Origin: Galdieria partita
Taxonomy: Eukaryota; Rhodophyta; Bangiophyceae; Galdieriales; Galdieriaceae
Length of the DNA stretch: 64,000 bases
Assembly (NCBI GenBank): GCA_025991245.1
Contig: BQMJ01000011.1
Coordinates: 1-64,000 of the forward strand
Direction: 5' to 3'
Each line of letters begins with the position of its first letter. Position 1 is the stretch's first letter. Below, in pieces: positions 45,738 to 57,119 of the stretch. The translations under genes were made by a program, and so were the position numbers. The notes beneath the pieces are model-generated. The model saw only the letters and a program-made list of their open reading frames with translations, was not told where the DNA came from and searched no databases.

Positions 45738-46877
45738 CTATTCGTTGTTTGACTTGTCTGTTGTCGACATACCCAAAATGTTACTTTCTTGAGTATTCAC
45801 TTTGGTTATATTCGCAAGACAACTCTCGATATTATTATCCAAACTTTTAAGTTCTTCTAGAATTGCTTTTTTCTGCTCAGGCTTCAAACTATCCTTCAGT
45901 GACTCGAAACGTTGCAATATGTAACGCTTGTTCTCCAAGTACTTGTTTAATATTCTTTCTTGCTCAACTTTGCTGCGCTTTTCTGGTAAACCTACCGTAG
46001 TTGATAGTTGATCACTTTCTCTTTCGCGCTTCGCTGCCACAGTTTGCGGTTCTTCAACGGTGTCTGAACTCCAGTGAAGACTTGTTCCCCAATAGGAAGA
46101 AGAAAAAGGTTTCCGGTAGTTGAAAGGCCGAGGTCGATGATCAAAATGCCCAGAGTTCTTCCACTGATGTTGAAAATCTCCATTACCACGAGTTCGTTCA
46201 AACCAGCCTTCAGGTTTATCTTCAAAGTCCTCCTTATGTGCCCAGTATAACTTGATAAATCTATCACCCATAACAGCATCTCTACAAAGTATAGCTTCAG
46301 AAGCTTCCTTCTCGGAAGAAAAAGTTACTATAGCTCGACAAGGTGCCTTGTGGGGCAACAAAAGTACTTCGGTTACAGTGCCAAAACGTTTAAAATAATC
46401 TCGTACGGCTTGTTCGTTCAATTTCTCTTCCGGAACGCAACGTATATGTAACGAAGTCTTTCTTTCCTTGACCCGAAAGGAGTCTTTCGCAGAATTTTCC
46501 CGTTGTGAACTGTACGTGGACCCTGTTCCTGTTCGATTTCCTATCCTACCAGCTGCCCGTCGTTCGAACCTTGCAGGGTTACGACTTTCCAACCTTTTCT
46601 GTGGTTTGTCAACTTTTTGGTCATCTTCAACTTGTTTCGTTGAGTCCTCTGGTTTACGAAATATCTCTTTGTACTTGTCTACAACTTTGGCAACAAAAGG
46701 AGCGGAATTGGAGCCGAGAAATTCTTCCAAATCTTGCACATATTTATCCACTTGCTCTTCAACTGGTGTTTCGGTACCTGATAACAAGGCACTTACATAT
46801 TTGGCAAGAGCAGACAGGTCACCTTCAAACCCTAGCTTTTCTAGTTCACTCTCGGCGAACGCTTCCAATGTTTCCAT
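45738..46877 (-). CDS. RBM26/27-like RNA-binding protein (PWI-like + RRM)
   Basis: Single exon, 379 residues from METLEAF; an upstream in-frame Met at 46,955 exists, but its extra 26 residues do not look conserved. Residues 1-75 are a helical domain with the alternation seen in the PWI-like N-terminus of RBM26/27; a basic linker follows; then an RRM at about 141-213 (SLHIRCVPEE ... RAIVTFSSEKEA ... FIKLYWA); an Arg/Phe-rich patch; and a C-terminal coiled coil (about 310-365). RBM26/27 act with nuclear exosome-targeting complexes. The CCCH finger found in animal RBM26/27 is not seen. Confidence 0.7.
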   Translation of the reverse strand: METLEAFAESELEKLGFEGDLSALAKYVSALLSGTETPVEEQVDKYVQDLEEFLGSNSAPFVAKVVDKYKEIFRKPEDSTKQVEDDQKVDKPQKRLESRNPARFERRAAGRIGNRTGTGSTYSSQRENSAKDSFRVKERKTSLHIRCVPEEKLNEQAVRDYFKRFGTVTEVLLLPHKAPCRAIVTFSSEKEASEAILCRDAVMGDRFIKLYWAHKEDFEDKPEGWFERTRGNGDFQHQWKNSGHFDHRPRPFNYRKPFSSSYWGTSLHWSSDTVEEPQTVAAKRERESDQLSTTVGLPEKRSKVEQERILNKYLENKRYILQRFESLKDSLKPEQKKAILEELKSLDNNIESCLANITKVNTQESNILGMSTTDKSNNE

Positions 46878-47114
46878 CCCAAAATAATTTGTCCAATTTC
46901 TCAACTTTGACCGACCACTTGTTGTCGAAGAATGTTGCGTATATATGGCTATCAATATTTGCTATGAAAACAACAGTGTACATATATCTGTCCGTGTTTT
47001 GCTCAAAGTCTAAGAATCTCATCAAAATGGAATGTCCTTTAAATCCAAAATAAAATAGATACATTTTTGGGTGCTAAAATGTGTTATCTAATTGTTTTCA
47101 AAAATCTTCGACTC

Positions 47115-47669
47115 TTACAAATCGTCCAAGATAGATCGATAACCCCTTCTCACTAACACTTCAAGATTGGATGGATTGATCGTTTCCGGTTTAGTTAGTC
47201 CAATACCCGAAGACAAACGGTCCATAAAATTGTAGAGGCAACAGACTAATACTGTATCCATGAGTACTTGCTCGTCCCACCCTGCCGACAATACAGCTTC
47301 CACATCAGCTCTTTGCAATGTTTCTGGTCGGAGTGTTAGTTTCCTCACATACCACAGTAAAGGTTTCATTTCTGGTTCGATATTCAACTCATCCACGTTG
47401 TCTGCAAGAGGAGATAATAACTGTTCACACAGCTGGTCGTTAGCCCCTAAACCTCTTGCTACACTGATCCGAATAGCTGTGCTATAGTCACATCGGTTCA
47501 CTGCGGATACAAAGGCACCTATGAGTTCTCTTTGAAGAGGGGTTAGTACCGATTGGCCACGTAATATTCTTTCATGTAATTCTATTAGGGGACCTGCCAC
47601 ATCTCTCCTAAAGTGCACCAGACAAGAGAGAACACCGGACTCTTCAGTAAGTGACGGAAATAACGGCAT
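47115..47669 (-). CDS. AhpD/carboxymuconolactone-decarboxylase-like protein lacking the CxxC pair
   Basis: Single exon, 184 residues from MPLFPSLTEE (an upstream Met at 47,696 is possible). The PLQRELIGAFVSAVNRCDYS segment is the AhpD-fold signature, usually R-E-L/x-I-x-x-x-V-S-x-x-N-x-C-x-Y-C followed by a His. Here the first Cys (residue 60) is kept but the second is Ser63 and the His a few residues on is absent, so the normal disulfide peroxidase chemistry is unlikely. All-helical prediction otherwise fits. Real substrate unknown. Confidence 0.7.
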   Translation of the reverse strand: MPLFPSLTEESGVLSCLVHFRRDVAGPLIELHERILRGQSVLTPLQRELIGAFVSAVNRCDYSTAIRISVARGLGANDQLCEQLLSPLADNVDELNIEPEMKPLLWYVRKLTLRPETLQRADVEAVLSAGWDEQVLMDTVLVCCLYNFMDRLSSGIGLTKPETINPSNLEVLVRRGYRSILDDL

Positions 47670-47696
47670 AGAAGTATAAGAACCAGTTCTCCACAA

Positions 47697-48254
47697 TCAC
47701 TTGGTTCCCGTCACCAAGATAGTCTTCTTATTCTACTAAACAACAAGATAGATATTGTTGTAGTATATATTAAAAGGAGCTCCAACCAGTTGAGATGGGG
47801 ACGAGTTCAATAACAAGTTGGATGCGTAGAAACATAAGGAACGAGCATTCGCCAAACTGCGCGGCGTTCTCTTCCCCAAGGAGCGAAGATCAACTCCGTT
47901 TGGTCGCCAAACTTGAGGTCTCCAGACACGTGGCGCAGGAATGTCTCCAAGATTGGGGGCCAACTGTTCTTTTGTTGTCCGACTCTCCCAAGTCCATTTG
48001 TCGAGCACTCTATATTGGCAACAAACCTCTTCAACGCAATTGATTGTTTGACAGTTGAACAAGTCAAATAAGTGGAAACCAGATAATAAAAATCAACCAA
48101 CACTATCATGAAATATATAAGAATATAGGTGTCGTAAGCAAAGACAGGGAGGAAAAGCCAGTCCTTCATCATTCTCCAAGACCAAAATACTGTATAGAAA
48201 GTCCACTCTAACCATTCTCGAATAAACTCACATGAAAGGATAGTTTATTATTTT
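47697..48254. other. Intergenic region with a possible 82-codon plus-strand ORF
   Basis: About 560 bp between two minus-strand genes. The middle (47,795-48,043) is more GC-rich than other intergenic DNA here and holds an 82-codon frame on the plus strand, plus longer overlapping minus-strand frames. The plus-strand product starts with a basic, Ser/Arg-rich segment like a mitochondrial presequence. No family recognised, so only a candidate. Confidence 0.3.
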
Positions 48255-49562
48255 CTACGGAGTTTCAAAAAGATCTATAGAAATCTTACTAACTTCTCCA
48301 AACTTTTGAAGAGAGTATTTTCTCTTCACAGCAGTGAGATGAAGATGAGGGTCATTTTGTGAACGTAAAATAGAAAACATTTCCTCACTGCACGTTTTAA
48401 GATCTGCAGCAGCGTAATTGGAATGCGTTCGAGTCTTATCCGACCACTCAAATCTACCAACAAGCTTGCCAGTCAAGTATACAGCAGATGCTGCCAATCG
48501 GCTGGGTTCGTATTTAATCATTTTGTAATGAGAAAGGCAAAGCTCTAACAAATAGTTAGCAAACAGCATACTTTGCTTATCCGCATCCGCAGCTTTCAAA
48601 AATCGAGTAAGGAAATTGAGAGAAGAAGCAATTGTAAGGTCAAATTTCAGAACATTTAGCATGATGGCTTCCATACTTAATATTTCCTCCTTATTATATG
48701 CTTTGTCAGTAATATATTCAAAATCTTGTACTTCTGGAGGATATATTTCTTCATATTTACTGGCAATAAGCATTGCAGTAACACCAACTAGTTGCAGCTT
48801 CTGTCTCGTGATATGTTGTAAGCTTAAAAAACGATCAATAAGATTCACAGTAAGATAAAGCGTTTCAGGCAACAATTTAAATTTCAAATGTACATCAACA
48901 AGCCAATCAATCAATATGGCTCTCATTCTTTCGTTGATATCTGGTTGCTCTGTCATGTAGTGTGGATCAGGCATAAACTTTCTCTCAATTCTTCTGTGAT
49001 TCGCAATGATTCGATTCACGTATGCTACCACTTGTTGAGGATCATGTCTATCTGATGAATCAATATCATGTAGTGCAAGATCGGCAAATGAGTCGATGGT
49101 AACATTCAAATTGTCCTTAGATTGCTCCAAAATTTTCTTTGCCACTCGATTTGACTTTTTCAAAAAGTCTTGATCCAACTTCGAAACAAATTGTGAGGAT
49201 TGAGAACAAACTTGGGTAGTCTTCTTCCTTTGGCTGCTGCTGGAGTTCCTTGAAGTCTCTAGAGCTTGTTTTTCAACAACTGCAAAGTCTTCCTTTCCTT
49301 GTTGGCCTACTTTAAAGGAAACCTTCAAAACTAGGTTAGATTCTTCATCCAACTTGTGAAATTGTATAGGAGATACCTTTTTGCCTACAATTGATTTTTC
49401 ACTTTTGGCAACGTTGGTAATATCACCTAGAGCTCTCTTTGGAGCGATAGAAAATGCACTATTTCTATTGTTGCATGGTATACTAGTGTCGCTTGTATAA
49501 CTTGAGCAGCAATTTTCATCTTGAAAGACAACCTGCACCGGCACCTTCCTTCCTCTTTGCAT
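48255..49562 (-). CDS. G2/mitotic cyclin B
   Basis: Single exon, 435 residues from MQRGRK (an in-frame Met 8 codons upstream exists). The N-terminal cyclin fold begins near residue 178 with the diagnostic ERMRAILIDWLVDVH, then LTVNLIDRFLS and IASKYEEIYPPEVQDF; the C-terminal cyclin fold runs to about 425 with YEPSRLAASAVYL. It activates CDK1 for entry into mitosis. Near the N-terminus, residues 42-50 read KRALGDITN, a destruction box in which the usual first Arg is Lys; this should direct degradation by the anaphase-promoting complex. Divergent from ETF alpha across ~670 bp. Confidence 0.93.
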   Translation of the reverse strand: MQRGRKVPVQVVFQDENCCSSYTSDTSIPCNNRNSAFSIAPKRALGDITNVAKSEKSIVGKKVSPIQFHKLDEESNLVLKVSFKVGQQGKEDFAVVEKQALETSRNSSSSQRKKTTQVCSQSSQFVSKLDQDFLKKSNRVAKKILEQSKDNLNVTIDSFADLALHDIDSSDRHDPQQVVAYVNRIIANHRRIERKFMPDPHYMTEQPDINERMRAILIDWLVDVHLKFKLLPETLYLTVNLIDRFLSLQHITRQKLQLVGVTAMLIASKYEEIYPPEVQDFEYITDKAYNKEEILSMEAIMLNVLKFDLTIASSLNFLTRFLKAADADKQSMLFANYLLELCLSHYKMIKYEPSRLAASAVYLTGKLVGRFEWSDKTRTHSNYAAADLKTCSEEMFSILRSQNDPHLHLTAVKRKYSLQKFGEVSKISIDLFETP

Positions 49563-50234
49563 ACTTATTACAATGCACAATAACAATAAAGTATCAACTT
49601 TTTAAATCAAAGAAAACAAAAAGAAATGAATAGATACTGATAACAAGCAGGACAGTCGCTTTTGAAAAACAGTCACCACCTCCCAGAAGAAATGATGGCC
49701 AATAAGACCAACTTAACAAGGAAACGGTTATGAAATTGAAAAACTGTAACGTACTGGAGAACGCACCCTCACAAGCTTGAATTGAACCGCACCCTCAACA
49801 ACCATTGCTGAGACAATAAGAGGGAAAACAGATTATATTGTGCAGTTTACTATAAACATGCTTATTCTTCGGAGTCTATTGATTTTTCACTAGGCTATTC
49901 TTTCTTCATTGGAATCCTACTATTATCAAGTTGACTATCCCTTTTAAGTTTTGTACGGAATCATACAAATCCAAAGCTATCCAAAAAAGCTGAAAAGAGA
50001 CATGAAACCACATTTATTAACTCAAAAACTAAAATATGCTGTACTGGAATGCAGAGGAGTCTTCGTAGCCAATGTTTCATGTCTAATAAATTGTATTTAC
50101 AAGAGAAGTTTTTCTACTGAATATTTACGTATTTGTCTATATTATGAGTTTGATAGAAGCAGAACTTCTTAGTGGTAAAACGCAATAAAAAATTTCAAAG
50201 TGCGTAGTTTCGAGTTGGCCCATTTGACGAAAAT
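49563..50234. other. Divergent intergenic region between cyclin B and ETF alpha
   Basis: About 670 bp, AT-rich; presumably holds both promoters. A 73-codon plus-strand frame within has no coding support. A repeated ACCGCACCCTCA-like motif occurs near 49,765 and 49,790. Confidence 0.5.
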
Positions 50235-51383
50235 ATGTGGTCTACGAGTCTGGCGAGAGCGTCCATTTCGTTGCGAAGTAACACAACAAAAACTTGTTTT
50301 GGCTACTCCAAAATACACAGAGACACTTGTCTTCAACTGCACTCCTCGGCTTCTGCAATGGCTGCCTTGGTTATTGCCGAAACAGACCCAACTCGTTCTC
50401 AACTCCAGGGATCTTCGTTGGCAGCCATAACGGCCACATCCCAGATGATTGCAAAAGAAGAGCCTCAAGATAACGAAATTCATCTTCTGATGGCTGGATT
50501 TTCTTCTGACTCTGAGGCAGTGAAAAAAGCTAAAGGAATCCAACAAATATCAAAGATATATGTGGTGCCTTCACCGAACGAAGCGACTGAAAAGTTATTC
50601 AAGTACGGAGTAGCCGAGTGGATGGCTCCTTGTATTCAATATTTGCAGGACAAGTACAAGTTTTCACATATAGTTGCCGGAGCTTCTACTTTTGGAAAGA
50701 ATATTATGCCTCGTGTTGCAGCGTCTCTTGAAGTTTCACAAATTTCAGATATTACTGGAGTAGAAGGTTCTGATGTGTTTATTAGACCTATCTATGCTGG
50801 AAATGCCCTATCCAAGGTGAAATGTACGGATCCCGTCAAGGTAGTAACCGTGAGAGGTACTGCCTTTGAAAAAGCTGTTTTAAAGGAAGCTCAAAATCTA
50901 CCAGTGGAAGAATTATCGTTTACACCAGAAACGAATGCCTCCAAGTGCGTAAAATGGCTTTCTGAAGAAGTTAGTCAATCAGAAAGACCCGACTTAACCA
51001 GTGCTCGTGTAGTTATTTCTGGTGGACGTGGATTGAAGAGTGCAGATAACTTCAAGATCTTGGAGGCATTGGCTGATAAACTAGGAGCAGCTATAGGAGC
51101 AAGCCGGGCTGCCGTTGATGCAGGGTTTTGTCCCAATGAAATGCAAGTTGGTCAGACAGGCAAAGCAGTTGCTCCAGAACTTTACATTGCAGTAGGTATT
51201 AGTGGAGCTATTCAGCACTTGGCAGGCATGAAAGATAGCAAAGTCATTGTTGCTATCAACAAAGATCCCGATGCGCCCATTTTTCAAGTTGCAGACTATG
51301 GCCTAGTCGCAGACCTTTTTGAAGCCGTTCCTGAAATGACTAAACTGTTAGATCAAAATGCAAAGACAGCTGTCCACTCGTAG
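50235..51383 (+). CDS. ETFA: Electron transfer flavoprotein alpha subunit, mitochondrial
   Basis: Single exon, 382 residues. The first ~45 residues are rich in Ser, Arg and Thr without acids, a mitochondrial presequence. The FAD domain carries [63 protein letters not shown] and [19 protein letters not shown], all hallmarks of ETF alpha. With ETF beta it shuttles electrons from acyl-CoA and amino-acid dehydrogenases to ETF-ubiquinone oxidoreductase. Length is a little above the family's usual ~330 because of the presequence and a poorly conserved link after it. Confidence 0.95.
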   Translation: MWSTSLARASISLRSNTTKTCFGYSKIHRDTCLQLHSSASAMAALVIAETDPTRSQLQGSSLAAITATSQMIAKEEPQDNEIHLLMAGFSSDSEAVKKAKGIQQISKIYVVPSPNEATEKLFKYGVAEWMAPCIQYLQDKYKFSHIVAGASTFGKNIMPRVAASLEVSQISDITGVEGSDVFIRPIYAGNALSKVKCTDPVKVVTVRGTAFEKAVLKEAQNLPVEELSFTPETNASKCVKWLSEEVSQSERPDLTSARVVISGGRGLKSADNFKILEALADKLGAAIGASRAAVDAGFCPNEMQVGQTGKAVAPELYIAVGISGAIQHLAGMKDSKVIVAINKDPDAPIFQVADYGLVADLFEAVPEMTKLLDQNAKTAVHS

Positions 51384-51440
51384 CACTACGGTGAAGACTT
51401 CATGGAATAAATGACATAGGAATGAATGGATAGAAAGCTA

Positions 51441-52149
51441 CTATTCATCCAAATATTGATGGCTCCCTTGGAAGCGAATACTTGACTCCCAGTTTCTTCT
51501 CCATCGTTTTGCCTTCCAAGATGGGTGCAAATCAATACTTTCGAAGAAAGAAAGGTCGTTGGATAATTGTTTTCTCAGCGTGTGTCTCTTCCTAGGCAGC
51601 GGCACAGTTAGTCTACAGTAGTAAGGATAAAGTAGAATCTCACCTTGAAGCCAGTCTTGCTTCTCCGTTTAAAGAGTCAACAAACACTGACTTTGTCAAA
51701 GGCTGTTCAACTGCTTGCAACTCTTTATGTGTCTTCGAAGACTTGTACGAACCACTTTTTGTCCTTTTGTCTTTTTGTCTTCGATTGGAGACTTGACTCA
51801 AAGCTTCCTGTACTCTCTTATCTTGTAAAATCTCCCAACAGACACTTTCGAACTCGAAGTTACTAAAGCTCTTCCCAATCAAGTTCCTATCTAAAGTTTC
51901 TCAGAAGTCTCGGGGGACATTCATACAATACAGCAACACCATACCTTCAACTGCTCTCAAAATCGAATCAACTTTGAGCTTTCTCAATGCTTCTAACTTA
52001 TCTACAAACTCTCTTCTTAAACTAGACGCTTCACTTAAACGTTGTAACTTTCTGATAGTCTTCAGCCGCAGCAACTTTATGGCTGTCTTCAAGGCTTTTC
52101 TCAGCAAAAGACTTTCAGTCTTCTCTTTTTGGTCAAACTTTTCAGACAT
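51441..52149 (-). CDS. BUD22/SRFBP1-like ribosome biogenesis protein
   Basis: Three exons: 52,149-51,945, 51,890-51,644 and 51,591-51,441; introns of 54 and 52 nt; 200 residues from MSEKFDQ (an in-frame Met 13 codons upstream also exists). The N-terminal basic helical region (ALKTAIKLLRLKTIRKLQRL, then KLEALRKLKVDSILRAVE) matches the BUD22/SRFBP1 core, and only splicing reveals the family's C-terminal LHPSWKAKRWR followed by IRFQGSHQYLDE. BUD22 is needed for small-subunit pre-rRNA processing in yeast. Much shorter than yeast BUD22 (519 aa), keeping just the two conserved ends. Confidence 0.75.
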
Positions 52150-52302
52150 TGTATGCTTTTTTTCACGTCGATAATATGTTTGAAACATCTCAGATGCACT
52201 AGAAACTATTCACTCTGCAACAAAGGACAAGAGACATTTATCGTCACATTGTAAGATCGATTAAGTCGTTGGTTCCTGGTAAGAGCTTTAGAAGAATAGA
52301 CA

Positions 52303-52580
52303 ATGTCAGAGTCAAGTAACAACAATGAGTTTCAGACTTTTATTGAGCAAGAAAACCAGAAAGCTGCAATTCAAGTAAGTTTCTGTGGCGCTTATTGAGG
52401 AAAGTAACAATTCCTACTTAGGCAGCCATTTCTAAACTAACCGAGACCTGTTGGGACAAATGTATCGGAAAGCCTGGAAGTAAGTTAGATCGTGCGGAAA
52501 GTGAATGTATCGCAAACTGTGCAGAGAGGTTTCTAGACTCGAGTTCGTTTATTATGCAACGTCTGATGAAAAAGCAGTAG
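52303..52580 (+). CDS. TIM8: Small Tim chaperone, Tim8 type
   Basis: Two exons, 52,303-52,374 and 52,422-52,580, 47-nt intron; 76 residues. Twin CX3C motif: TETCWDKCIG and SECIANCAER separated by 14 residues, as in Tim8. Small Tims form hexamers (with Tim13) in the mitochondrial intermembrane space and carry hydrophobic preproteins to TIM22 or SAM. Both frames are short, so this gene is easily missed. Divergent from BUD22 over 153 bp. Confidence 0.9.
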
Positions 52581-53199
52581 CGGGGGACGTCGCCACGGAC
52601 GATGAGCAGTCTACAAGTTAGTTGGAATAGCTTCCCTAGAATATTTTCATCATCGGTGACACCGATTGGAAAGATATAAAGCATACACTTTGGTTATGAA
52701 GAAAGAACTTGGCGAGTTTTGATACTTGTTGAGAAGCACAATTCACCAATCAGAACTAGTTCATGAAGTAAAAAGAACTGATCCAAGTTTTGCTCAAGTA
52801 ATAGTTTCCCAATTCTCAACAACGCTTACCATTACCAGTGCTATTCCAAGGTTGAGCCAGACTTGCGAGATTTCGTTTGAATCTTTCCTTTGAGAGAATG
52901 AAGGTTTCAAGAGCCTTCGATAGTACCTTTTACGAAATAAATCTTTAAAGTACCATAGTACTAGAATATGTTCAGAAACGCTATTCTCCTAGAAATAGAA
53001 CTTTGCCAAATAGAAATATTATATTTTATGATTGTATGGCTACTTGTCAGCAATGCTCGGCGGCTGAAAAATCTAGTCGAATCGTTCGAAAGCGATCTAT
53101 TTCCTCAGATAAAGACTTTTATTTGGTTATCGCTTGATGAAGATTGAACTTGAAGCTCATTTGTGAATTACTATTCTCGGACTCGTAACGACAAAAAAG
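52581..53199. other. Intergenic region between TIM8 and Na+/H+ exchanger
   Basis: About 620 bp with no supported gene or repeat; it presumably includes the exchanger promoter. Confidence 0.5.
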
Positions 53200-55069
53200 A
53201 TGAAGCCAGATACTGACTTTGTGGGTCCCCAACCGAACGACTTTGTCGACGCTCTAACCATGCTCTTGTTGTTGATACTTCTCCTTCGCTGGCTGAACAA
53301 GAGGACTTTCAATATTCCAGATTCTATCGCGCTTTCTCTTTCTGCTGTGACTTCTTCCATATTGGCAATTCTAGTGAATCGACTATTTCCACACATTTTC
53401 ATACCTGGATTAAACCTTGACAGGTTTCGGCACTTTACCGTATCTTTCCCAGTAAGACAACCAAACTTTTATTTTTTTGTATAGATTCACAAAGAGACTT
53501 ATAGAGCTTTGTTCTTGATTCTGCTTTGGGTTTTCTTCTCTTTGCAGATGCAGCAGAGTTGGATATTATCTCACTTCGCAGAACAGTCGAAATTATATTC
53601 TCTCTGGCAGTATTTACGACTTTGGTATGCTTATATTAACCTTTTTATTGTCGTTTTAAGAACAAAATAGTTGGCTTCATTTTTGAATGCCTCATTTCTC
53701 TTCATTCTACTGACAGCAACCGCCAATCCTTTACCTTTTGCACACTGTCTTTTATTTGGTAAGAATATTGCAAGTTGTATGGATGATATCTGATAACATA
53801 AGGTGCCATTATTTCACCTACTGATCCTATTGCTGTGAATGGAATATTGAAGAGTAACAAGTCATTGTTGCCCAAGTTGCAACGATTTATTATCAATGGA
53901 GAAGCGCTATTCAACGATGCTGTTGCGGTAGTTTTATTTACAGGTATTTGAAATGAATAACAAGAAGGATAAGTTTGATTTTGTTTTAGGTCTTCGAAGA
54001 TGGATTCGGAGCCCACATAAAGTAGGCATGGGATATTTTGTAGATATGGTGTTTCGAGAAGTACTACTTGGAATCGTGATTGGTTTGGTTCTTGGTTATC
54101 TTGCTTATTACTTGTTGCAGAATATCAAAGACAAGATATTAGAAGCCAACGTAACGATTGTATTGGTTTTGATGATCAATATGACTGCAAAATATCTGGG
54201 AGCATCGATTCCTTTGGCCAGTGTTGTAGCCGGATTGATTATTGGCAACTATGGAACAATCTTTGCTATGAGTTCCAGTAAGTCCTTTCATTGGGTAAGT
54301 ATTCAATGAAACTTTTGTATTTTTTCGATTGAGCCATTATCTTTAGTTGTGGCAGTTGATTAGTGACAATTTGAATAGTATATTGTATCTTTTGATGGGA
54401 TTTATCTCCATTGTTCTAGTTACACTTCCAGAAAGCAAAGGTTCGTATGGTGCTAACATTTATTACGGCATATTTCTAGCCATGATTCCTTTGTCCTTGT
54501 TTGCTCGTTTCCTATCTATCTTTATTCCACTTCAATGTCTTAAATTTCTTTATTTGCTTCGTGGCCAACGTCTTCATCCAGCATTGAGGAATGCCATTCC
54601 ATTTCGTTTTATAGGAGTATTGACTTGGAGTGGAATGAAAGGAACGATATCGGTGGCATTGGCATTATCTCTTTCGGAAGATATCGAATCGAGGAATTTG
54701 ATTTTCCAATTGTGTTACTTGTTGGTTTGCTTTAGTACTGTTGTACAAGGACTGTTTTATGAACCAGTTATTCGATGGCTAACTCCACCCATATCTGTTT
54801 CTGTACCACAATTGATGACTAGCGAAGAAAAGTCGTTGTTGAGTGTATCAGGGAGTATACCGATGATACTTGAGAAGGATGTGCCAAAGAAAGATCAGAT
54901 TCATCGTGAAAAGACTCCTCAACTGGAGCCACTTCCATCACTCTCGGATATGATTCGGTCAGTAGGACTTGTGGCAGTGGCACTCCACGAAAACCAACGA
55001 GAATCATCGGCCCAGTCACTACAAAATAACGCAACTCAGAAGAAACTCTCCATTACCAAAAATAGGTAG
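53200..55069 (+). CDS. CPA1-family Na+/H+ exchanger
   Basis: Six exons: 53,200-53,451, 53,505-53,624, 53,671-53,758, 53,803-53,943, 53,990-54,294 and 54,347-55,069; introns of 53, 46, 44, 46 and 52 nt; 542 residues. About 12 membrane segments. Joined exons give LGFLLFADAAELDIISLRR (the family's L-L-F-x-x-x-x-E-L-D segment), AIISPTDPIAV (the S-P-T-D-P ion-path motif), NGEALFNDAVAVVLF (catalytic N-D pair) and LTWSGMKGTISVALAL (the R/S-G-x-x-G-x-x-x-x-A helix). It exchanges Na+ or K+ for H+, useful for pH and salt balance in an acidophile. The polar C-terminal tail is ~95 residues. Confidence 0.9.
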
Positions 55070-55214
55070 AAATAGCATAAGGAAGAAAAGGAAACTCACT
55101 ACTTGACCATAATGTACATATGAAAACAGGATTCCCCCATATTTTATAGCAACATAGAAACAACCCAAGTAACTTCAGTTTTATTCGCTCCATCTAAAAT
55201 AAAACTCCAATCGC

Positions 55215-56925
55215 TCAGTCCCACTCTCCCTCTTTCACCGCTTCCATCACATTTTCTTCCTTGGAGTCATTCACTACTCGTGCAATGAGACTTTCCATTC
55301 GATCAACAATGGAAGGAAATGGAAACTCCTAAGTCACATATCAGTCAATAGTAAGCGGAATAAATGGAAAGTTCATACCTTTAACAATTCCAAAGCAAAG
55401 CTTCTTACCAGTAAAACACGAGCATCCCATTCTGGTATACCTCGTGACAATAAATAAAACAACTCATCCTCTTCTATTTCAGAAACAGTGGCGCCATGAG
55501 AACATTCTACTTCATCGTTCGCAATCTCCAACATGGGCATTGTTTTGGTCTATCTCAAATGATATCATTCGATATAAAATAACCATAAAGACTATATCTT
55601 ACTTGAGCACGATTGGACAACAACATAGAACGACACAATTGATGTGCACATGTGTATGGAGCTTCTCTTCTAATCTTAACCAAGCCTCTAAACACACATT
55701 GGGAACGATCAGCAACTAGATTCCTCTGTATCTGTTCTGAGCGACAACTAGGTACGCGGTGATCAACAAATGAATGAAAATCCAATGTTCTCTCTTCATT
55801 GGCAACTGCTAAACCATGCAATAAAGTATTGGATTCTCTTCCTAGAAACTCAGTTGTCATCGTCAAACGACCAACTTTACTGCCTGAAGAAAGGAAGCGA
55901 AACTGAAAGGTACAATACTGTTCGAGTTGTGCATTCAGCGATCCTAACCAAAGAACATCTTTGGGACATTCATTGACAATATAATATTCCAAAGTTGCAC
56001 TATCCCCCACACGAATGGAAGTAGCATAGTTATCCAAATAACCTCCAGAAGCACCAAAGTGATGTTGTAATACTTTTACATGAGAACCTCCTTCAACAAC
56101 TACAACTATTCTTGGATGTGAAATTCCATAAAATGAAGTATTCAAACAACTCGTTGAATAGCAACACAAATGGATATACTCTTGCAAAGAAATATCTTGA
56201 GGAATCCAAACAACTGTTATATCACGAAAACTTGCCAAATTGATAGCTGCGAAGATATTGGTTTCCTGAATTCCTGTCTCCCCCTTTCTAGTCAAATGAT
56301 ATATCTGTTGTTGACGCTCTGTATCCAAACTTGTTACTGAACCAATAAAAACTCGGTCAGGAATACCCGATAGGTTGGACAGTGAAGGGTCAAAAACACC
56401 ATCTACCAAAACAATTTGGTGAGACTCTACGCCCTTTTCGAAATAAGTCTCCAGCAAATGTCTGTCCACACTATGTGAGGAAGTCTGGAATCTTGCTAAA
56501 AATAAATTTCGAAGATTGGTAAAACGCCATAGTTCATCTTTTGTTCCAGGAAGCCTTAATCGAGTCATGAGTTCTTCTTCCGCTTCTCTGTGCAAATTTT
56601 CCAAAGCTGTGGTATCACCATGGCTAGGGCTTCTTTCTCTACAATCGAGAACAGATTGCAACCAAGTCTTATCTTCCGTTTGTTTTGAACTTTCTTGTAT
56701 TGTCGAAGAGGACATGGACGGTGTCAAAGTAGCTGGTGGTTTCGTTGTGTAAATAAGGGGGCATTGGTGTCTGAATAACTGGATAGATCTCCGTGTATGT
56801 AAAGAGTGGCCATCGAGAGACCTTGAACGAAATTTCTTTTGAAAGAGAAACTTTTCGTTTCCTTGGCTCAAGCAAGGAACAAAGCCAATCTCTTTGTTAC
56901 ACAAATACTTCATCTTCAATCCCAA
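55215..56925 (-). CDS. SUFD: Fe-S cluster scaffold subunit SufD, nuclear-encoded plastid type
   Basis: Three exons: 56,925-55,603, 55,549-55,379 and 55,328-55,215; introns of 53 and 50 nt; 535 residues. The C-terminal half shows the SufB/SufD beta-helix pattern, ending after splicing in QTKTMPMLEI..DEVECSHGATVSEIEEDELFYLLSRGIP, the standard SufD C-terminal signature with its conserved Cys-Ser-His. An N-terminal LPGTKDELWRFTNL segment is also typical of SufD. The first ~75 residues are basic and hydroxylated, likely a plastid transit peptide. SufBC2D assembles Fe-S clusters in plastids. Confidence 0.92.
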
Positions 56926-57119
56926 CCAATATTATGAGCCACAATTCTATTGACACTGTAGTATCATCATTGCTTTCATTCTACCGAATAACGATCCATC
57001 ATAGCACACTGCGACGAGAGGAATAGAATATCTAACAGAATAAATGCAACTTGCATTTCTTTCCTCGTGCACTCCGCGTCATTCTACGTTGAGCTGCCTT
57101 TGGGGAAACTAAACTTTGC

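Noticed and set aside
46468-47053. Plus-strand frames of 139 and 182 codons
   Set aside because: Antisense to the RBM26/27-like gene, which has a recognisable RRM.
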